Below are positions 8,967 through 18,463 of a stretch of DNA of 64,000 nucleotides, piece by piece. Made by a program: the position numbers and the translations under genes. The DNA lies in the NCBI RefSeq assembly GCF_052180215.1, contig NZ_CP197471.1:3744001-3808000 (forward strand). Direction: 5' to 3'. Source of the stretch: Pseudoneobacillus sp052180215 (lineage in GTDB: Bacteria > Bacillota > Bacilli > Bacillales > Cytobacillaceae). Under the pieces are notes generated by a model, which was given only the letters and a program-made list of their open reading frames with translations, ran no database searches and was not told where the DNA came from. The stretch's first letter is position 1. Each line of letters begins with the position of its first letter.

Positions 8967-10268
8967 TTACTTATTATTTAAGTTGTAGAAAGATTTGCGG
9001 CCTAAGAATTGAGCTGTGTCACCTAATTGATCTTCGATACGAAGTAATTGGTTGTACTTCGCTACACGGTCTGTACGAGAAGGTGCACCTGTTTTGATTT
9101 GGCCAGCATTTGTTGCAACTGCGATATCAGCGATTGTGTTATCTTCTGTTTCACCAGAACGGTGAGAGATAACAGCTGTATAACCAGCACGCTTCGCCAT
9201 TTCGATTGCATCGAAAGTTTCAGTTAGTGTACCAATTTGGTTCACTTTGATTAAGATTGAGTTTCCAATTCCTTGTTCGATACCTTGAGAAAGCTTTTGT
9301 GTGTTTGTAACGAATAAATCGTCACCCACTAATTGAACTTTTTTACCAAGACGTTCTGTTAAAAGCTTGTGACCTTTCCAGTCATTTTCGTCTAATCCAT
9401 CTTCAATAGAGATGATTGGATATTTAGAAGCAAGCTCTTCGTACCAGTCAACCATTTCTTCAGATGTTTTGACAACACCTTCACCAGCTAAATGATATTT
9501 GCCGTCTTCTTTATTGTAGAACTCAGAAGATGCAGCGTCCATTGCGATCATTACTTGTTCACCTGGCTTGTAACCAGCTTTTTCAATTGCTTCGATGATT
9601 GTAGTGATTGCTTCTTCGTTTGAACCAAGGTTTGGAGCGAATCCGCCTTCGTCACCTACAGCTGTGTTTAAGCCTTTGCCTTTTAATACAGACTTTAAGC
9701 TGTGGAAAATTTCTGCGCCCATACGAAGAGCTTCTTTGAAGCTTTCAGCTCCAACAGGCATTACCATGAATTCTTGGATATCCACGTTGTTGTCCGCATG
9801 AGCTCCACCGTTAACAATGTTCATCATTGGAACTGGAAGTTGCTTAGAGTTGAATCCGCCAAGGTATTGGTATAAAGGAACGTCAAGGTAGTTAGCAGCA
9901 GCATGTGCAGCAGCCATAGACACACCAAGAATAGCGTTTGCCCCTAATTTTCCTTTGTTTTCTGTACCATCTAATTCGATAAGTGCTTTATCAAGAGCAA
10001 CTTGATCTAAAACGCTGAACTCTTCGCCTACTAGGTAAGGAGCGATAATTTCGTTTACATTATCAACTGCTTTTAAAACACCTTTACCAAGGTAACGGCT
10101 ATTGTCTCCGTCACGAAGTTCTACTGCTTCGTATTCCCCAGTAGATGCTCCACTTGGAACCATTGCGCGTCCAAATGCACCTGATTCAGTAAATACTTCT
10201 ACTTCAATAGTTGGGTTACCGCGAGAATCTAGTACTTCGCGTGCGTATACGTCTACGATAAATGGCAT
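8967..10268 (-). CDS. eno: Enolase
   Basis: A 433-residue enolase converting 2-phosphoglycerate to phosphoenolpyruvate, also a degradosome component in Bacilli. Visible: N-terminal VYAREVLDSRGNPTIEVEV, the substrate loop with SGASTGEYEA, VGDEGGFAPN, metal ligand DDLFVTN, catalytic lysine ILIKVNQIGT and the signature SHRSGETED. Length is normal. AAAGGAGAG precedes the ATG. It is the last gene of the cggR operon, 42 bp after gpmI. Confidence 0.98.
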   Translation of the reverse strand: MPFIVDVYAREVLDSRGNPTIEVEVFTESGAFGRAMVPSGASTGEYEAVELRDGDNSRYLGKGVLKAVDNVNEIIAPYLVGEEFSVLDQVALDKALIELDGTENKGKLGANAILGVSMAAAHAAANYLDVPLYQYLGGFNSKQLPVPMMNIVNGGAHADNNVDIQEFMVMPVGAESFKEALRMGAEIFHSLKSVLKGKGLNTAVGDEGGFAPNLGSNEEAITTIIEAIEKAGYKPGEQVMIAMDAASSEFYNKEDGKYHLAGEGVVKTSEEMVDWYEELASKYPIISIEDGLDENDWKGHKLLTERLGKKVQLVGDDLFVTNTQKLSQGIEQGIGNSILIKVNQIGTLTETFDAIEMAKRAGYTAVISHRSGETEDNTIADIAVATNAGQIKTGAPSRTDRVAKYNQLLRIEDQLGDTAQFLGRKSFYNLNNK

Positions 10269-10310
10269 GAAAAATCTCTCCTTTTAATGGGTTTCATTTT
10301 TTACAAAATA

Positions 10311-11846
10311 TTATTTCTGAATTAAAGAGGTACCAGTCATTTCAGCTGGTTTTGCTACATTTAATAAATCTAGCATAGTTGGAGCTAAATCTCCAAGAAT
10401 CCCACCCTCACGTAATGTGATACCATCTTTTGTGACGATAACCGGTACAGGGTTTGTTGTATGCGCCGTCATCGGTTGACCCTCTAAGGTGATTACCTCA
10501 TCGGCATTCCCATGGTCAGCTGTAATAATAGCCGCTCCACCTTTTGATACGATCAGGTCAACGATACGACCTAAACACTCATCCACCGTTTCAATCGCTT
10601 TGATGGTTGGCTCTAGCATCCCTGAATGTCCTACCATATCCGGATTGGCAAAGTTTAAAAGAATCGCATCAAAATTGTCCGCTTCAATTTCTTTAACAAG
10701 GGCGTCGGTTACCTCGTAAGCACTCATTTCAGGCTGTAAATCGTATGTAGCTACTTTCGGTGAATTAATTAAAATTCGCTTTTCACCAGGGAATTCAGCT
10801 TCACGACCACCACTCATAAAGAAGGTGACATGTGGATATTTTTCAGTTTCGGCAATACGCAGCTGTTGTAAACCATTTTGTGATAAAACTTCACCTAAAG
10901 TATTATCCAAGTTTGTTGGTTTGAAGGCTACATAGCCATCCACTGTTTCACTAAAATGCGTTAAACATACGAAATGTAAATGTTTTGGATGTTTAGGTCC
11001 ACGATCAAAGGAACGAAAATCCTCGTTTGTGAAAGTGTTTGAAATTTGAATCGCTCGGTCTGGGCGGAAATTATAGAAAATCACCGCATCATTTTCACAA
11101 ATAGTGGCCACTGGTTGACCATCTTCTTTTGTCATAACCGATGGTAAAACGAATTCATCGAAGATTCCATTTTTATAGGAGTCTTCTACCAATTCCATTG
11201 GCTCCGTATAGGTTGGACCTTCACCATAAACCATGGCACGATAGGATTTCTCCACACGTTCCCAACGCTTATCGCGGTCCATCGAATAATAGCGTCCTGA
11301 GATTGTCGCAAATTCTCCAACGCCATACTCCTTCATTTTCTCCATTGTTTGCTCAATATATGTTCCTGCCGTTTTCGGTCCAACATCACGTCCATCTAGG
11401 AAGGCATGAACATACACGTTTTTAACGCCTTCTTCAGCCGCTAGCTTTAAAAGAGCAAACATATGGTTGATATGACTATGAACACCACCATCTGATAGAA
11501 GTCCGAACAGATGAAGGTTTGTACCATTTTTCTTCACATGGTCCATTGCTGCACAAATCGTTTCATTTTTTTCAAAATCGCCTTCACGAATGGCTACGTT
11601 TACACGAGTTAAGCTTTGATAAACGATACGACCTGCGCCAATATTTAAGTGACCCACTTCGGAGTTACCCATTTGTCCTTCAGGCAATCCAACTGCTTCA
11701 CCAGATGCCGTTAGTTGTGAATGAGGATAATTTTTCCAAAAACGATCAAAGTTTGGTTTGTTTGCTTGAGCAACTGCATTTCCTTTTACTTCGTCACGAC
11801 AAGCAAATCCATCTAAGATGATTAAAGCAACTGGAGATTTACTCAT
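10311..11846 (-). CDS. gpmI: Phosphoglycerate mutase, cofactor-independent
   Basis: A 511-residue 2,3-bisphosphoglycerate-independent, manganese-dependent mutase of the alkaline-phosphatase superfamily, interconverting 3- and 2-phosphoglycerate. The phosphoserine site is MGNSEVGHLNIGAGR (Ser about 62), with metal ligands in LDGFAC near the start, HAFLDGRD in the middle and ADHGNADE near the C terminus. Length equals the B. subtilis enzyme. Its start overlaps the tpiA stop by 4 bp (ATGA), implying translational coupling. In spore formers the metal and pH dependence of this enzyme blocks glycolysis in the dormant spore (family knowledge). Confidence 0.98.
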   Translation of the reverse strand: MSKSPVALIILDGFACRDEVKGNAVAQANKPNFDRFWKNYPHSQLTASGEAVGLPEGQMGNSEVGHLNIGAGRIVYQSLTRVNVAIREGDFEKNETICAAMDHVKKNGTNLHLFGLLSDGGVHSHINHMFALLKLAAEEGVKNVYVHAFLDGRDVGPKTAGTYIEQTMEKMKEYGVGEFATISGRYYSMDRDKRWERVEKSYRAMVYGEGPTYTEPMELVEDSYKNGIFDEFVLPSVMTKEDGQPVATICENDAVIFYNFRPDRAIQISNTFTNEDFRSFDRGPKHPKHLHFVCLTHFSETVDGYVAFKPTNLDNTLGEVLSQNGLQQLRIAETEKYPHVTFFMSGGREAEFPGEKRILINSPKVATYDLQPEMSAYEVTDALVKEIEADNFDAILLNFANPDMVGHSGMLEPTIKAIETVDECLGRIVDLIVSKGGAAIITADHGNADEVITLEGQPMTAHTTNPVPVIVTKDGITLREGGILGDLAPTMLDLLNVAKPAEMTGTSLIQK

Positions 11847-12601
11847 TGCACTCCTGCCTCCAATAATTGAAGGAATGAGGAAGCTTCTAAGCTGGCTCCA
11901 CCAACAAGTGCTCCATCAATATCCGGTTGGGCCATGTATTCACCAATATTAGATGGTTTCACGCTGCCACCGTATTGAATACGAACGGCTGCCGCCACTT
12001 CCTGTGAAAATTGCTCAGCAATCACTTGGCGGATATGGGCACAAACTTCATTAGCGTCTGCTGCTGAAGATGATTTACCCGTTCCGATTGCCCAGATTGG
12101 TTCGTACGCAATAACCGTTTGTTTTACTTGGTCATCCGTTAAACCTGTTAACGCGATTTTCACTTGGTTGCCAACTAGCTCGTTCGTTTGTCCTGATTCA
12201 CGTTGTTCTAGTGTTTCACCACAGCAAACGATTGGTGTTAGGTTATGTTTGAAAGCAGCTAGCGTCTTTTTGTTTACCGCTTCGTCTGTTTCATTAAACA
12301 TTTCACGACGTTCTGAATGTCCTAAAATCACATATTGAACACCTAAGTCTTTTAGGGCAACAGGGCTAACCTCACCTGTAAAAGCACCACTTTCTTCAAA
12401 GTGCATATTTTGTCCACCAATTCCAACGTCTGAACCCTTTGTTGCTGAAACAAGGCTTTCTAAAAAGAGGGCTGGAGCACAAATAACAGATTCCATCTTG
12501 TCTTTAGAAGGAACTTGACCTTTCATTTCCTCTACAAAGCTTTTTGCCTCAGATAGTGTTTTGTGCATTTTCCAGTTTCCTGCAATAATTGGTTTGCGCA
12601 T
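11843..12601 (-). CDS. tpiA: Triosephosphate isomerase
   Basis: A 252-residue TIM barrel interconverting dihydroxyacetone phosphate and glyceraldehyde-3-phosphate. Catalytic Lys is in AGNWKMHK (about residue 13), His in ILGHSERR, Glu in AYEPIWAIGTGK, and the phosphate-binding end is YGGSVKP. Length is normal. It lies 3' of pgk with a 90-bp gap and overlaps gpmI by 4 bp. Confidence 0.98.
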   Translation of the reverse strand: MRKPIIAGNWKMHKTLSEAKSFVEEMKGQVPSKDKMESVICAPALFLESLVSATKGSDVGIGGQNMHFEESGAFTGEVSPVALKDLGVQYVILGHSERREMFNETDEAVNKKTLAAFKHNLTPIVCCGETLEQRESGQTNELVGNQVKIALTGLTDDQVKQTVIAYEPIWAIGTGKSSSAADANEVCAHIRQVIAEQFSQEVAAAVRIQYGGSVKPSNIGEYMAQPDIDGALVGGASLEASSFLQLLEAGVQ

Positions 12602-12690
12602 CTAGGTTCATCCTTTCTGCTATTCCTGATTATCATGTATGTTTTTGCCGGCATACCAAATTTTTATGAAAAGGCTTTTGCCGTAAAATC

Positions 12691-13875
12691 TTATTTATCG
12701 TTTAAGGCCACTACTCCTGGAAGTTCTTTTCCTTCCATAAATTCTAAGGAAGCTCCACCACCAGTGGAAATATGGCTCATTTTTTCAGCAAGATTGAATT
12801 TTTCTACAGCTGCGGCTGAATCTCCACCGCCAATAACTGAATAAGTATCAGTTGCTTCTGCTAAAGCATCAGCTACCGCTTTTGTACCATTCGCAAATGC
12901 ATCAAATTCAAACACACCCATTGGTCCGTTCCAAATCACAAGCTTTGATTTTTGAATCACATCTTTATAGATTTCAGCTGTTTTTGGTCCGATATCTAAT
13001 GCTTCCCAGTCTGAAGGGATTTCAGAGATATCAACGATTTTGTTGTTAGCAGTCGGTGAGAAATCATCCGCCACTACAGCATCAACCGGCATATAGAAAT
13101 TAACGCCTTTTGCTTTTGCTTTTTCCATAAAGGTTTTAGCAAGATCCAACTTATCTTCTTCAAGAAGAGATTTACCGATTTCATGACCGTTTGCTTTTAT
13201 AAAGGTATAAGCAAGACCGCCACCAATAATTAAGTTATCTACTTTTTCTAGTAAATTATCGATTACACCAATCTTATCTTTCACTTTTGCTCCACCAATG
13301 ATGGCTGTGAATGGTCTTTCTGGGTTAGATAGAGCTTTTCCAAGTACTTCTAGCTCTTTTTCCATTAAGAATCCAGATACAGCTGGTAAGTGGTGAGCAA
13401 TTCCTTCTGTTGATGCATGTGCACGGTGTGCCGCACCAAAGGCATCGTTCACATAGATATCTGCAAGTTCTGCAAAGGCTTGAGCTAATTCTGGATCATT
13501 CTTTTCTTCGCCAGGATAGAAACGAACATTTTCTAGAAGTAGTACGTCTCCTTCACCCATAGAGCTGATTAAAGCTTTCACACTTTCACCGTAAGCTTCA
13601 TCCGCTTTTTTTACATCCTTGCCTAAAAGCGCAGATAATCTAGCGGCAACGGGTGTTAAACGCATATCTTCGTTTACTTTCCCTTTCGGACGACCTAAAT
13701 GGCTAGCAAGGATAACCTTTGCCCCTTGATCCATTAAGTATTGAATCGTTGGTAAAGCTGCACGAATTCTTGTATCATCCGTTACGTTGCCATCCTGCAT
13801 CGGCACGTTGAAATCGACACGACAAAAAACTCTCTTACCCTTAACCTCTACATCTTTCACCGTCTTCTTATTCAT
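12691..13875 (-). CDS. pgk: Phosphoglycerate kinase
   Basis: A 394-residue kinase making ATP and 3-phosphoglycerate from 1,3-bisphosphoglycerate. N-terminal substrate motif FCRVDFNVPMQDG, hinge region GGAKVKDKIGV and C-terminal nucleotide motifs NGPMGVFE and IGGGDSAAAVEK are all present. ATG 13875 has GGGAGGTCC upstream and gives exactly the usual length; a start 12 codons earlier would run into the REP-like repeat next to it. It follows gapA by about 220 bp that hold a terminator-like hairpin and the repeat. Confidence 0.98.
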   Translation of the reverse strand: MNKKTVKDVEVKGKRVFCRVDFNVPMQDGNVTDDTRIRAALPTIQYLMDQGAKVILASHLGRPKGKVNEDMRLTPVAARLSALLGKDVKKADEAYGESVKALISSMGEGDVLLLENVRFYPGEEKNDPELAQAFAELADIYVNDAFGAAHRAHASTEGIAHHLPAVSGFLMEKELEVLGKALSNPERPFTAIIGGAKVKDKIGVIDNLLEKVDNLIIGGGLAYTFIKANGHEIGKSLLEEDKLDLAKTFMEKAKAKGVNFYMPVDAVVADDFSPTANNKIVDISEIPSDWEALDIGPKTAEIYKDVIQKSKLVIWNGPMGVFEFDAFANGTKAVADALAEATDTYSVIGGGDSAAAVEKFNLAEKMSHISTGGGASLEFMEGKELPGVVALNDK

Positions 13876-13905
13876 CTTAGAAGGACCTCCCAAATAGAAA
13901 TAACC

Positions 13906-13960
13906 CTTCACCGCATTAACGCGCCGGGGGTCTGACCCCCGATGCGTTAATGCGGTGAAG
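13906..13960. repeat. REP-like palindrome, copy 2 (long form)
   Basis: A 55-bp near-perfect inverted repeat: outer arms CTTCACCGCATTAACGC / GCGTTAATGCGGTGAAG around the core GGGGGTCTGACCCCC. It lies within the glycolysis operon, between the gapA hairpin and the pgk ribosome-binding site. Confidence 0.85.
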
Positions 13961-13968
13961 AAGCAGAA

Positions 13969-14005
13969 AAGGAGAGCGGGGGAATCCTCCCCGCTCCCCT
14001 TTTCA
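13969..14005. terminator. Hairpin terminator after gapA
   Basis: Strong GC stem GGAGAGCGGGGGA / TCCCCGCTCCCC with TTTTC on both strands. On the minus strand it follows gapA and would terminate a share of transcripts before pgk, giving the high gapA and lower downstream levels seen in the B. subtilis gapA operon (inference). Confidence 0.75.
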
Positions 14006-14098
14006 AGTGACTAGCATCATTTTCCATTTTTTATTATAGCCGTTCCATTTTCTAATATCCAATTTGGACTAAAAGAAATGGTGACTATTTTTCAAAAA

Positions 14099-15106
14099 TT
14101 AAAGTCCTTTATTAGCGATGTAGTCTACTAGGTCAACAACTCTGTGAGAGTAACCACTTTCGTTATCATACCAAGAAATAACTTTAACCATGCTGCCTTC
14201 CATAACCATTGTAGAAAGAGCATCGATAGTAGAAGAAGCTGGGCTACCATTATAGTCACTTGATACAAGTGGCTCTTCGCTGTAGTAAAGGATTCCTTTT
14301 AAATCACCTTCAGCTGCTGCTTTAAGAGCTGAGTTGATTTCGTCAACTGTCACATCTTTATCTAATTCAGCAACTAGGTCAACTAAAGAAACGTTAGGAG
14401 TTGGAACACGCATTGCTCCACCATTTAATTTTCCTTTTAATTCAGGTAATACTAGTGAAACTGCTTTAGCAGCACCAGTAGAAGTTGGGATAATGTTTTC
14501 CGCAGCTGCACGAGCACGACGAAGGTCTTTATGCGGAAGATCAAGAATTTGTTGGTCATTTGTGTATGAGTGAACAGTTGTCATCATTCCACGCTTGATT
14601 CCAAAGTTGTCATGTAAAACTTTAGCAAAAGGAGCTAAACAGTTTGTTGTACAAGATGCATTTGAGATAACATGGTGGTTAGCTGCATCATACTTATCGT
14701 GGTTAACACCCATTACGATTGTAATATCTTCATCTGTTGCAGGAGCAGAAATAATTACTTTCTTTGCGCCAGCTTCTAAATGTTTCGCTGCGTCTGAACG
14801 CTTTGTGAAACGACCAGTAGATTCGATAACCACATCTACCCCAAGATCGCCCCATCCTAATTGTGCAGGATCTCTTTCAGCAAGAACCTTTACTTTGTGA
14901 GAACCAACAACTAGATATTCACCATCAACTGTTACATCCTCAGCTAATTTTCCATGAACGGTATCATATTTTAAAAGATGCGCTAAAGTGTGTGCATCTG
15001 TTAAGTCATTTACTGCTACGATTTCTACATTAGAATTTTTTAAAGCTGCACGGAAAACGTTACGTCCGATACGACCAAATCCATTAATACCAACTTTTAC
15101 TGCCAT
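14099..15106 (-). CDS. gapA: Glyceraldehyde-3-phosphate dehydrogenase, type I (GapA)
   Basis: A 335-residue NAD-dependent glycolytic GAPDH. The Rossmann motif INGFGRIGRNVFR is at the N terminus, the active site SNASCTTNCLAP gives Cys about 152, and WYDNESGYSHRVVDL closes the protein. The position directly after cggR identifies it as the glycolytic GapA rather than the anabolic GapB. The 133-bp gap to cggR contains two small hairpins (15151-15164 and about 15174-15200), where B. subtilis has an RNase Y processing site that uncouples gapA from cggR mRNA. Confidence 0.98.
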   Translation of the reverse strand: MAVKVGINGFGRIGRNVFRAALKNSNVEIVAVNDLTDAHTLAHLLKYDTVHGKLAEDVTVDGEYLVVGSHKVKVLAERDPAQLGWGDLGVDVVIESTGRFTKRSDAAKHLEAGAKKVIISAPATDEDITIVMGVNHDKYDAANHHVISNASCTTNCLAPFAKVLHDNFGIKRGMMTTVHSYTNDQQILDLPHKDLRRARAAAENIIPTSTGAAKAVSLVLPELKGKLNGGAMRVPTPNVSLVDLVAELDKDVTVDEINSALKAAAEGDLKGILYYSEEPLVSSDYNGSPASSTIDALSTMVMEGSMVKVISWYDNESGYSHRVVDLVDYIANKGL

Positions 15107-15239
15107 GTTTATTTCCTCCTTCAGGACATTAAGGTTTATTTTTTGCTACTCAGAATTCATTCTGAATGCTTTCGTAACAATCCAAATAGTATGGTGTTAC
15201 TTTAATATTTAAATGAATCAGATTGGACACTAAATCCAT

Positions 15240-16286
15240 CTAATCCATTAACAAGCTTTTGGCTGCCCCTTCATCCGTTACCAATATCGTTGAAGACGGA
15301 GCTTTCTGCATGTAGGCTCTAATCGCTTTAGCCTTTGAAGCACCTCCGGCGACAGCAATCACATTCGGCATCTGATCTAAATCACTAAGTTGAAGACCCA
15401 CAGTTAATACCTTATGAACAACTTCCCCAGATTCATTAAAATAATAGCCAAACGCTTCGCCAACTGCTTTTTCTTCTTTGAGTTTCTCCATATCATCAGC
15501 ATTGGTTTTTCGACGTTCCGCCATTGTTATAGCGTCTCCAATCCCGTGTAAAACCATGCTTGCAGACCGAATAATTTCTACTACCTCTTTAATCATCGGT
15601 TCCTTCATAAAGGAGGCATAAATTTCTTCGCTTACTTGATCAGGGACATAGAAAACTCGATGTTTTTGTTTCGTATTGGTTGCCATAATCGAGCAAATCG
15701 TGTTGGCTTGATTTTGGACATCTTCACCAATTCCACCTCTAGCTGGAACAAACAACACGTCGCCTGAAACGATATCAGGGGTTAACTTATCAGCGACAGC
15801 TGCCATTGTGGTTCCACCAGTTACTGCAATTATATTTTTTTCTGACCCCGATTCCTTCATGTTTGAAGGAAATAAGACCTTTATTCCAGAAGCACATGCC
15901 CTGCCTAATTCGCTTTTAATCCAAGGAGATTCATCGCTGTCACCAGGGACCACAACTACTTTGCGAATATGAAACATAGACTGTAATTTAGCTTCCATTA
16001 CATCAATTCCTGCTGCCTCTCTCATGACGCTTTCAAGTTTTTCGAGCAAATCTTTACCAATCGAGGTTAATTCCATCCCAACACTCGTAACCGATAAAAG
16101 ATTTTGATCCTTTAAAAACTCGACTTCACTTCGCAACACACGTTCAGTGAGACCTAAACTTTGTGCTAAGCTTCGTCTTCCTACAGGCTGCATGCGATTT
16201 ATGTAACGTAGGATGAGGTAGCGTTTTTCCATGACTTGAAGCAGGTCAGGTATTAATTTTTTTTGAATATTAATTAATGAGTACAT
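15240..16286 (-). CDS. cggR: Central glycolytic genes regulator CggR
   Basis: A 348-residue SorC/DeoR-family repressor. The N-terminal winged helix (GRRSLAQSLGLTERVLRSEVEFL, about 36-58) binds DNA and the C-terminal sugar-binding domain (residues about 95-340; AVTGGTTMAAVADKL, VPARGGIGEDVQNQANT) binds fructose-1,6-bisphosphate, which lifts repression. First gene of the cggR-gapA-pgk-tpiA-gpmI-eno operon; a matching CggR operator lies 118 bp upstream. Confidence 0.97.
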   Translation of the reverse strand: MYSLINIQKKLIPDLLQVMEKRYLILRYINRMQPVGRRSLAQSLGLTERVLRSEVEFLKDQNLLSVTSVGMELTSIGKDLLEKLESVMREAAGIDVMEAKLQSMFHIRKVVVVPGDSDESPWIKSELGRACASGIKVLFPSNMKESGSEKNIIAVTGGTTMAAVADKLTPDIVSGDVLFVPARGGIGEDVQNQANTICSIMATNTKQKHRVFYVPDQVSEEIYASFMKEPMIKEVVEIIRSASMVLHGIGDAITMAERRKTNADDMEKLKEEKAVGEAFGYYFNESGEVVHKVLTVGLQLSDLDQMPNVIAVAGGASKAKAIRAYMQKAPSSTILVTDEGAAKSLLMD

Positions 16287-16403
16287 CAGACAAGAACTCC
16301 TTCATGTCTTGCATTCAGACTAGTTTATCCGAGAGAATTTAGCAGAGTTCATAATAACTATGGATTTGGTAAAACTAAATTCAAAGTCTAAAATGATTCC
16401 CTG

Positions 16404-16439
16404 GTCTAAAAATGTCCCTCCAAGACAAATTATGTCCCA
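16404..16439 (-). promoter_or_regulatory. CggR operator
   Basis: On the minus strand: GGGAC-N6-TGTC-N4-AGGGAC-N6-AGAC. This matches the known B. subtilis CggR operator (CGGGAC-N6-TGTC-N4-CGGGAC-N6-TGTC) in both halves and spacing. Confidence 0.85.
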
Positions 16440-16446
16440 CTTACAT

Positions 16447-16491
16447 TAAAAAAAATCACCCCTGCTACAATAAACATTTTAACAGGAGTGA
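16447..16491 (-). terminator. Terminator upstream of the cggR operator
   Basis: Minus-strand stem TCACTCCTG / CAGGGGTGA (one G-T pair) followed by TTTTTTTT. It ends the rpoN/thioredoxin-like transcript only about 10 bp before the CggR operator, so the operon promoter must overlap it. Confidence 0.75.
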
Positions 16492-16505
16492 AAACTAGTT
16501 TCAAG

Positions 16506-16763
16506 CTATAATATCTGGCTTTTTTCATGTAAACGGTTTCTTATGACATTTTTGTTAACATGCCCATATTCAACCTCTTCCCTATCAATTTCGACAACCG
16601 GAATCATTAAGCCATATTTTTCTGTTAATTCATCACTTTCATCGATATCTCTTTCGATATAGATAAAATCCATTTCGAGTTTAATCTCTTCTATTACGGC
16701 TTTGGCTTTATCACATAACGGGCATTTATTTCTCGTATAAAAAGTAAGAGTGGGTTTGTTCAT
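16506..16763 (-). CDS. Glutaredoxin/thioredoxin-like small protein
   Basis: An 85-residue thioredoxin-fold protein with a CPLC redox motif (Cys14, Cys17) in TFYTRNKCPLCDKAK and the cis-proline strand GLMIPVVEID near residue 55. It belongs to the glutaredoxin-like DUF836/NrdH-type small proteins found next to cggR in Bacilli; the partner is unknown. ATG 16763 has AAAGGAGT 8 nt upstream, which overlaps the end of rpoN, so the two genes are likely coupled. Confidence 0.85.
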   Translation of the reverse strand: MNKPTLTFYTRNKCPLCDKAKAVIEEIKLEMDFIYIERDIDESDELTEKYGLMIPVVEIDREEVEYGHVNKNVIRNRLHEKSQIL

Positions 16764-16776
16764 TATTTTTACTCCT

Positions 16777-18102
16777 TTAACCATCATATCTTCTTCGTTT
16801 GGAAGAAGAAGCAATTCCTAATTGATCACGATATTTAGCAACCGTTCTTCGAGAAACCACAATTCCATCATTGTCTTTTAAAAGAGAAACGATTTCTTGA
16901 TCAGAGAGTGGTTTTTGTTTATTTTCATTTTCAATGAGTTTTGTAAGAGCATTTTTCACTTGAGTCGAGGAAGCCGATTCATCATTGGTTGTTTGAATCG
17001 TGCTTGTGAAAAATGATTTTAATCCGTAAATCCCAAAAGGGGTTTGAACATATTTTTCACGAACTGCCCGACTGACCGTCGATTCATGAACCTCAATTTC
17101 ATCTGCCACTTCCTTCATCGTCATCGGCTTTAATTTCGAGGGTCCATTTTGAAAAAATCCAGGCTGTTTTTCAACGATTTTGAGGGCAACCTTTTGAAGG
17201 GTCTCTTTTCTTTGTTCCAGACTGCTCATTAGCCAATGATAATTTTGCACTTGATGATCGATATAGTGAGCAACATTCTTATCAACGTCATTGGCATATT
17301 GTTGATAGTATGTCTCGTTAAAAGAAATCTTTGGAAGTTGTTCGTCAAACACGGTAATCATGTATTCTTTACCATCCCAGCTGACAACGATATCTGGAAC
17401 GATAAAGGCCGTATGGTCCGTTTTATAAGCAGCCCCTGGTTTGGGGTCCAATGTTATAATAAGGTCAAAAGCTGATTGAATCTCAGTTAAACTTACCTTT
17501 AGTTCTTTGGCAAGTTCCTTCCATTTCTTTTCCGCAAAGGGTTCAAAATGGAATTCTACAAGAGTGACGGCTAAAGAATGGGGTGTGGGCATCCTTTTTA
17601 ATTGAAGCAACAAACACTCTTGCAAGGATCGCGCTGCTATCCCAGCAGGCTCCATCGCTTGAAGAATCATCAAGCATTTTTCCTTGTACGCTTGTGGGAG
17701 ATCTATCTGTACAGCATCCTCCAATAGGTAACCATTTTCATCGATATAATAAATGAATTTTTCAAGGAATGGCCTTAGAGGTTTAATCTCATCAATTAGT
17801 GGTATTTGTGACATTAAGTGGTCCACAATGGACTTTTTAGTGTCACCCAATTGTTCCAACCAATTTTGTTCAATGGTTTGGATCGAATTTTGCGTTTTGG
17901 TCTTTTTCTTTCGTTCTTTAAGGGGATTAACAGGAACTATTGCCGGTTCTATTTGAATAAATGGATTTTCCAACGCTTTGTTTTCTAGAAATTCGGTGAG
18001 TTCTTGTGTAGAATATTGCAACAACGCAATCGCTTGGGAAAGCTCTTGTGTCATCGTTAATTTTAAGCTTTGTTGTTGAAATAGCCCCTGTTTAAAATTC
18101 AT
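16777..18102 (-). CDS. rpoN: RNA polymerase factor sigma-54 (SigL)
   Basis: A 441-residue sigma-54. The glutamine-rich N-terminal region I (MNFKQGLFQQQSLKLTMTQELSQAIALLQ) contacts activators, the core-binding region spans about 110-290, the HTH (MKEVADEIEVHESTVSRAVREKY) is near residue 345 and the RpoN box reads SRRTVAKYRDQLGI near the C terminus. It directs -24/-12 promoters activated by enhancer proteins. ATG 18102 follows GGGTGAGGG and gives the normal length; the open frame extends upstream but without homology. Confidence 0.97.
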   Translation of the reverse strand: MNFKQGLFQQQSLKLTMTQELSQAIALLQYSTQELTEFLENKALENPFIQIEPAIVPVNPLKERKKKTKTQNSIQTIEQNWLEQLGDTKKSIVDHLMSQIPLIDEIKPLRPFLEKFIYYIDENGYLLEDAVQIDLPQAYKEKCLMILQAMEPAGIAARSLQECLLLQLKRMPTPHSLAVTLVEFHFEPFAEKKWKELAKELKVSLTEIQSAFDLIITLDPKPGAAYKTDHTAFIVPDIVVSWDGKEYMITVFDEQLPKISFNETYYQQYANDVDKNVAHYIDHQVQNYHWLMSSLEQRKETLQKVALKIVEKQPGFFQNGPSKLKPMTMKEVADEIEVHESTVSRAVREKYVQTPFGIYGLKSFFTSTIQTTNDESASSTQVKNALTKLIENENKQKPLSDQEIVSLLKDNDGIVVSRRTVAKYRDQLGIASSSKRRRYDG

Positions 18103-18205
18103 TCTACCCTCACCCCCAACCCTTATTTTACAATATTGAATGGAATTGGTGAATGGGAAGAAATTGGAAGGGTTTACATAAATAAAATGATCGGGGGTGT
18201 TATTA

Positions 18206-18421
18206 GTGGGAGTTAGATTGGAATCTAGACTTAGTCGCATTTTAAAAGAGAGAAATATAACCGAAGAACAATTAGTTGAGATGACCGGAATCACGTTAAC
18301 TAAAATCAAAAGAATATTAAAAGAAGAAAATGAAAAAATTTACCTCGAAGAAATAGCTGAGATTGCTTTCGCTTTAAAGATAACCGATTTAAATGAAATA
18401 TATAAAATAATAAGGTATTAA
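18206..18421 (+). CDS. Small helix-turn-helix (XRE-like) protein
   Basis: A 71-residue protein that is nearly all helix-turn-helix: LESRLSRILKERNITEEQLVEMTGITLTKIKRILKEE and a following helix EIAEIAFALKITDLNEIYKI resemble the Cro/C1 (XRE) fold. It probably binds DNA; the target is unknown. GTG 18206 has GGGGGTG 6 nt before it; a GTG 9 bp earlier overlaps that site. It is divergent from rpoN, with the starts about 100 bp apart. Confidence 0.65.
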   Translation: MGVRLESRLSRILKERNITEEQLVEMTGITLTKIKRILKEENEKIYLEEIAEIAFALKITDLNEIYKIIRY

Positions 18422-18423
18422 TT

Positions 18424-18454
18424 AAAAACGCCTCTATGATAAATGCATAGAGGC
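18424..18454 (-). terminator. tRNA-Arg terminator
   Basis: Minus-strand stem GCCTCTATG / CATAGAGGC, loop CATTTAT, then GTTTTTAATT. Confidence 0.85.
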
Positions 18455-18463
18455 TGGTTGGAA

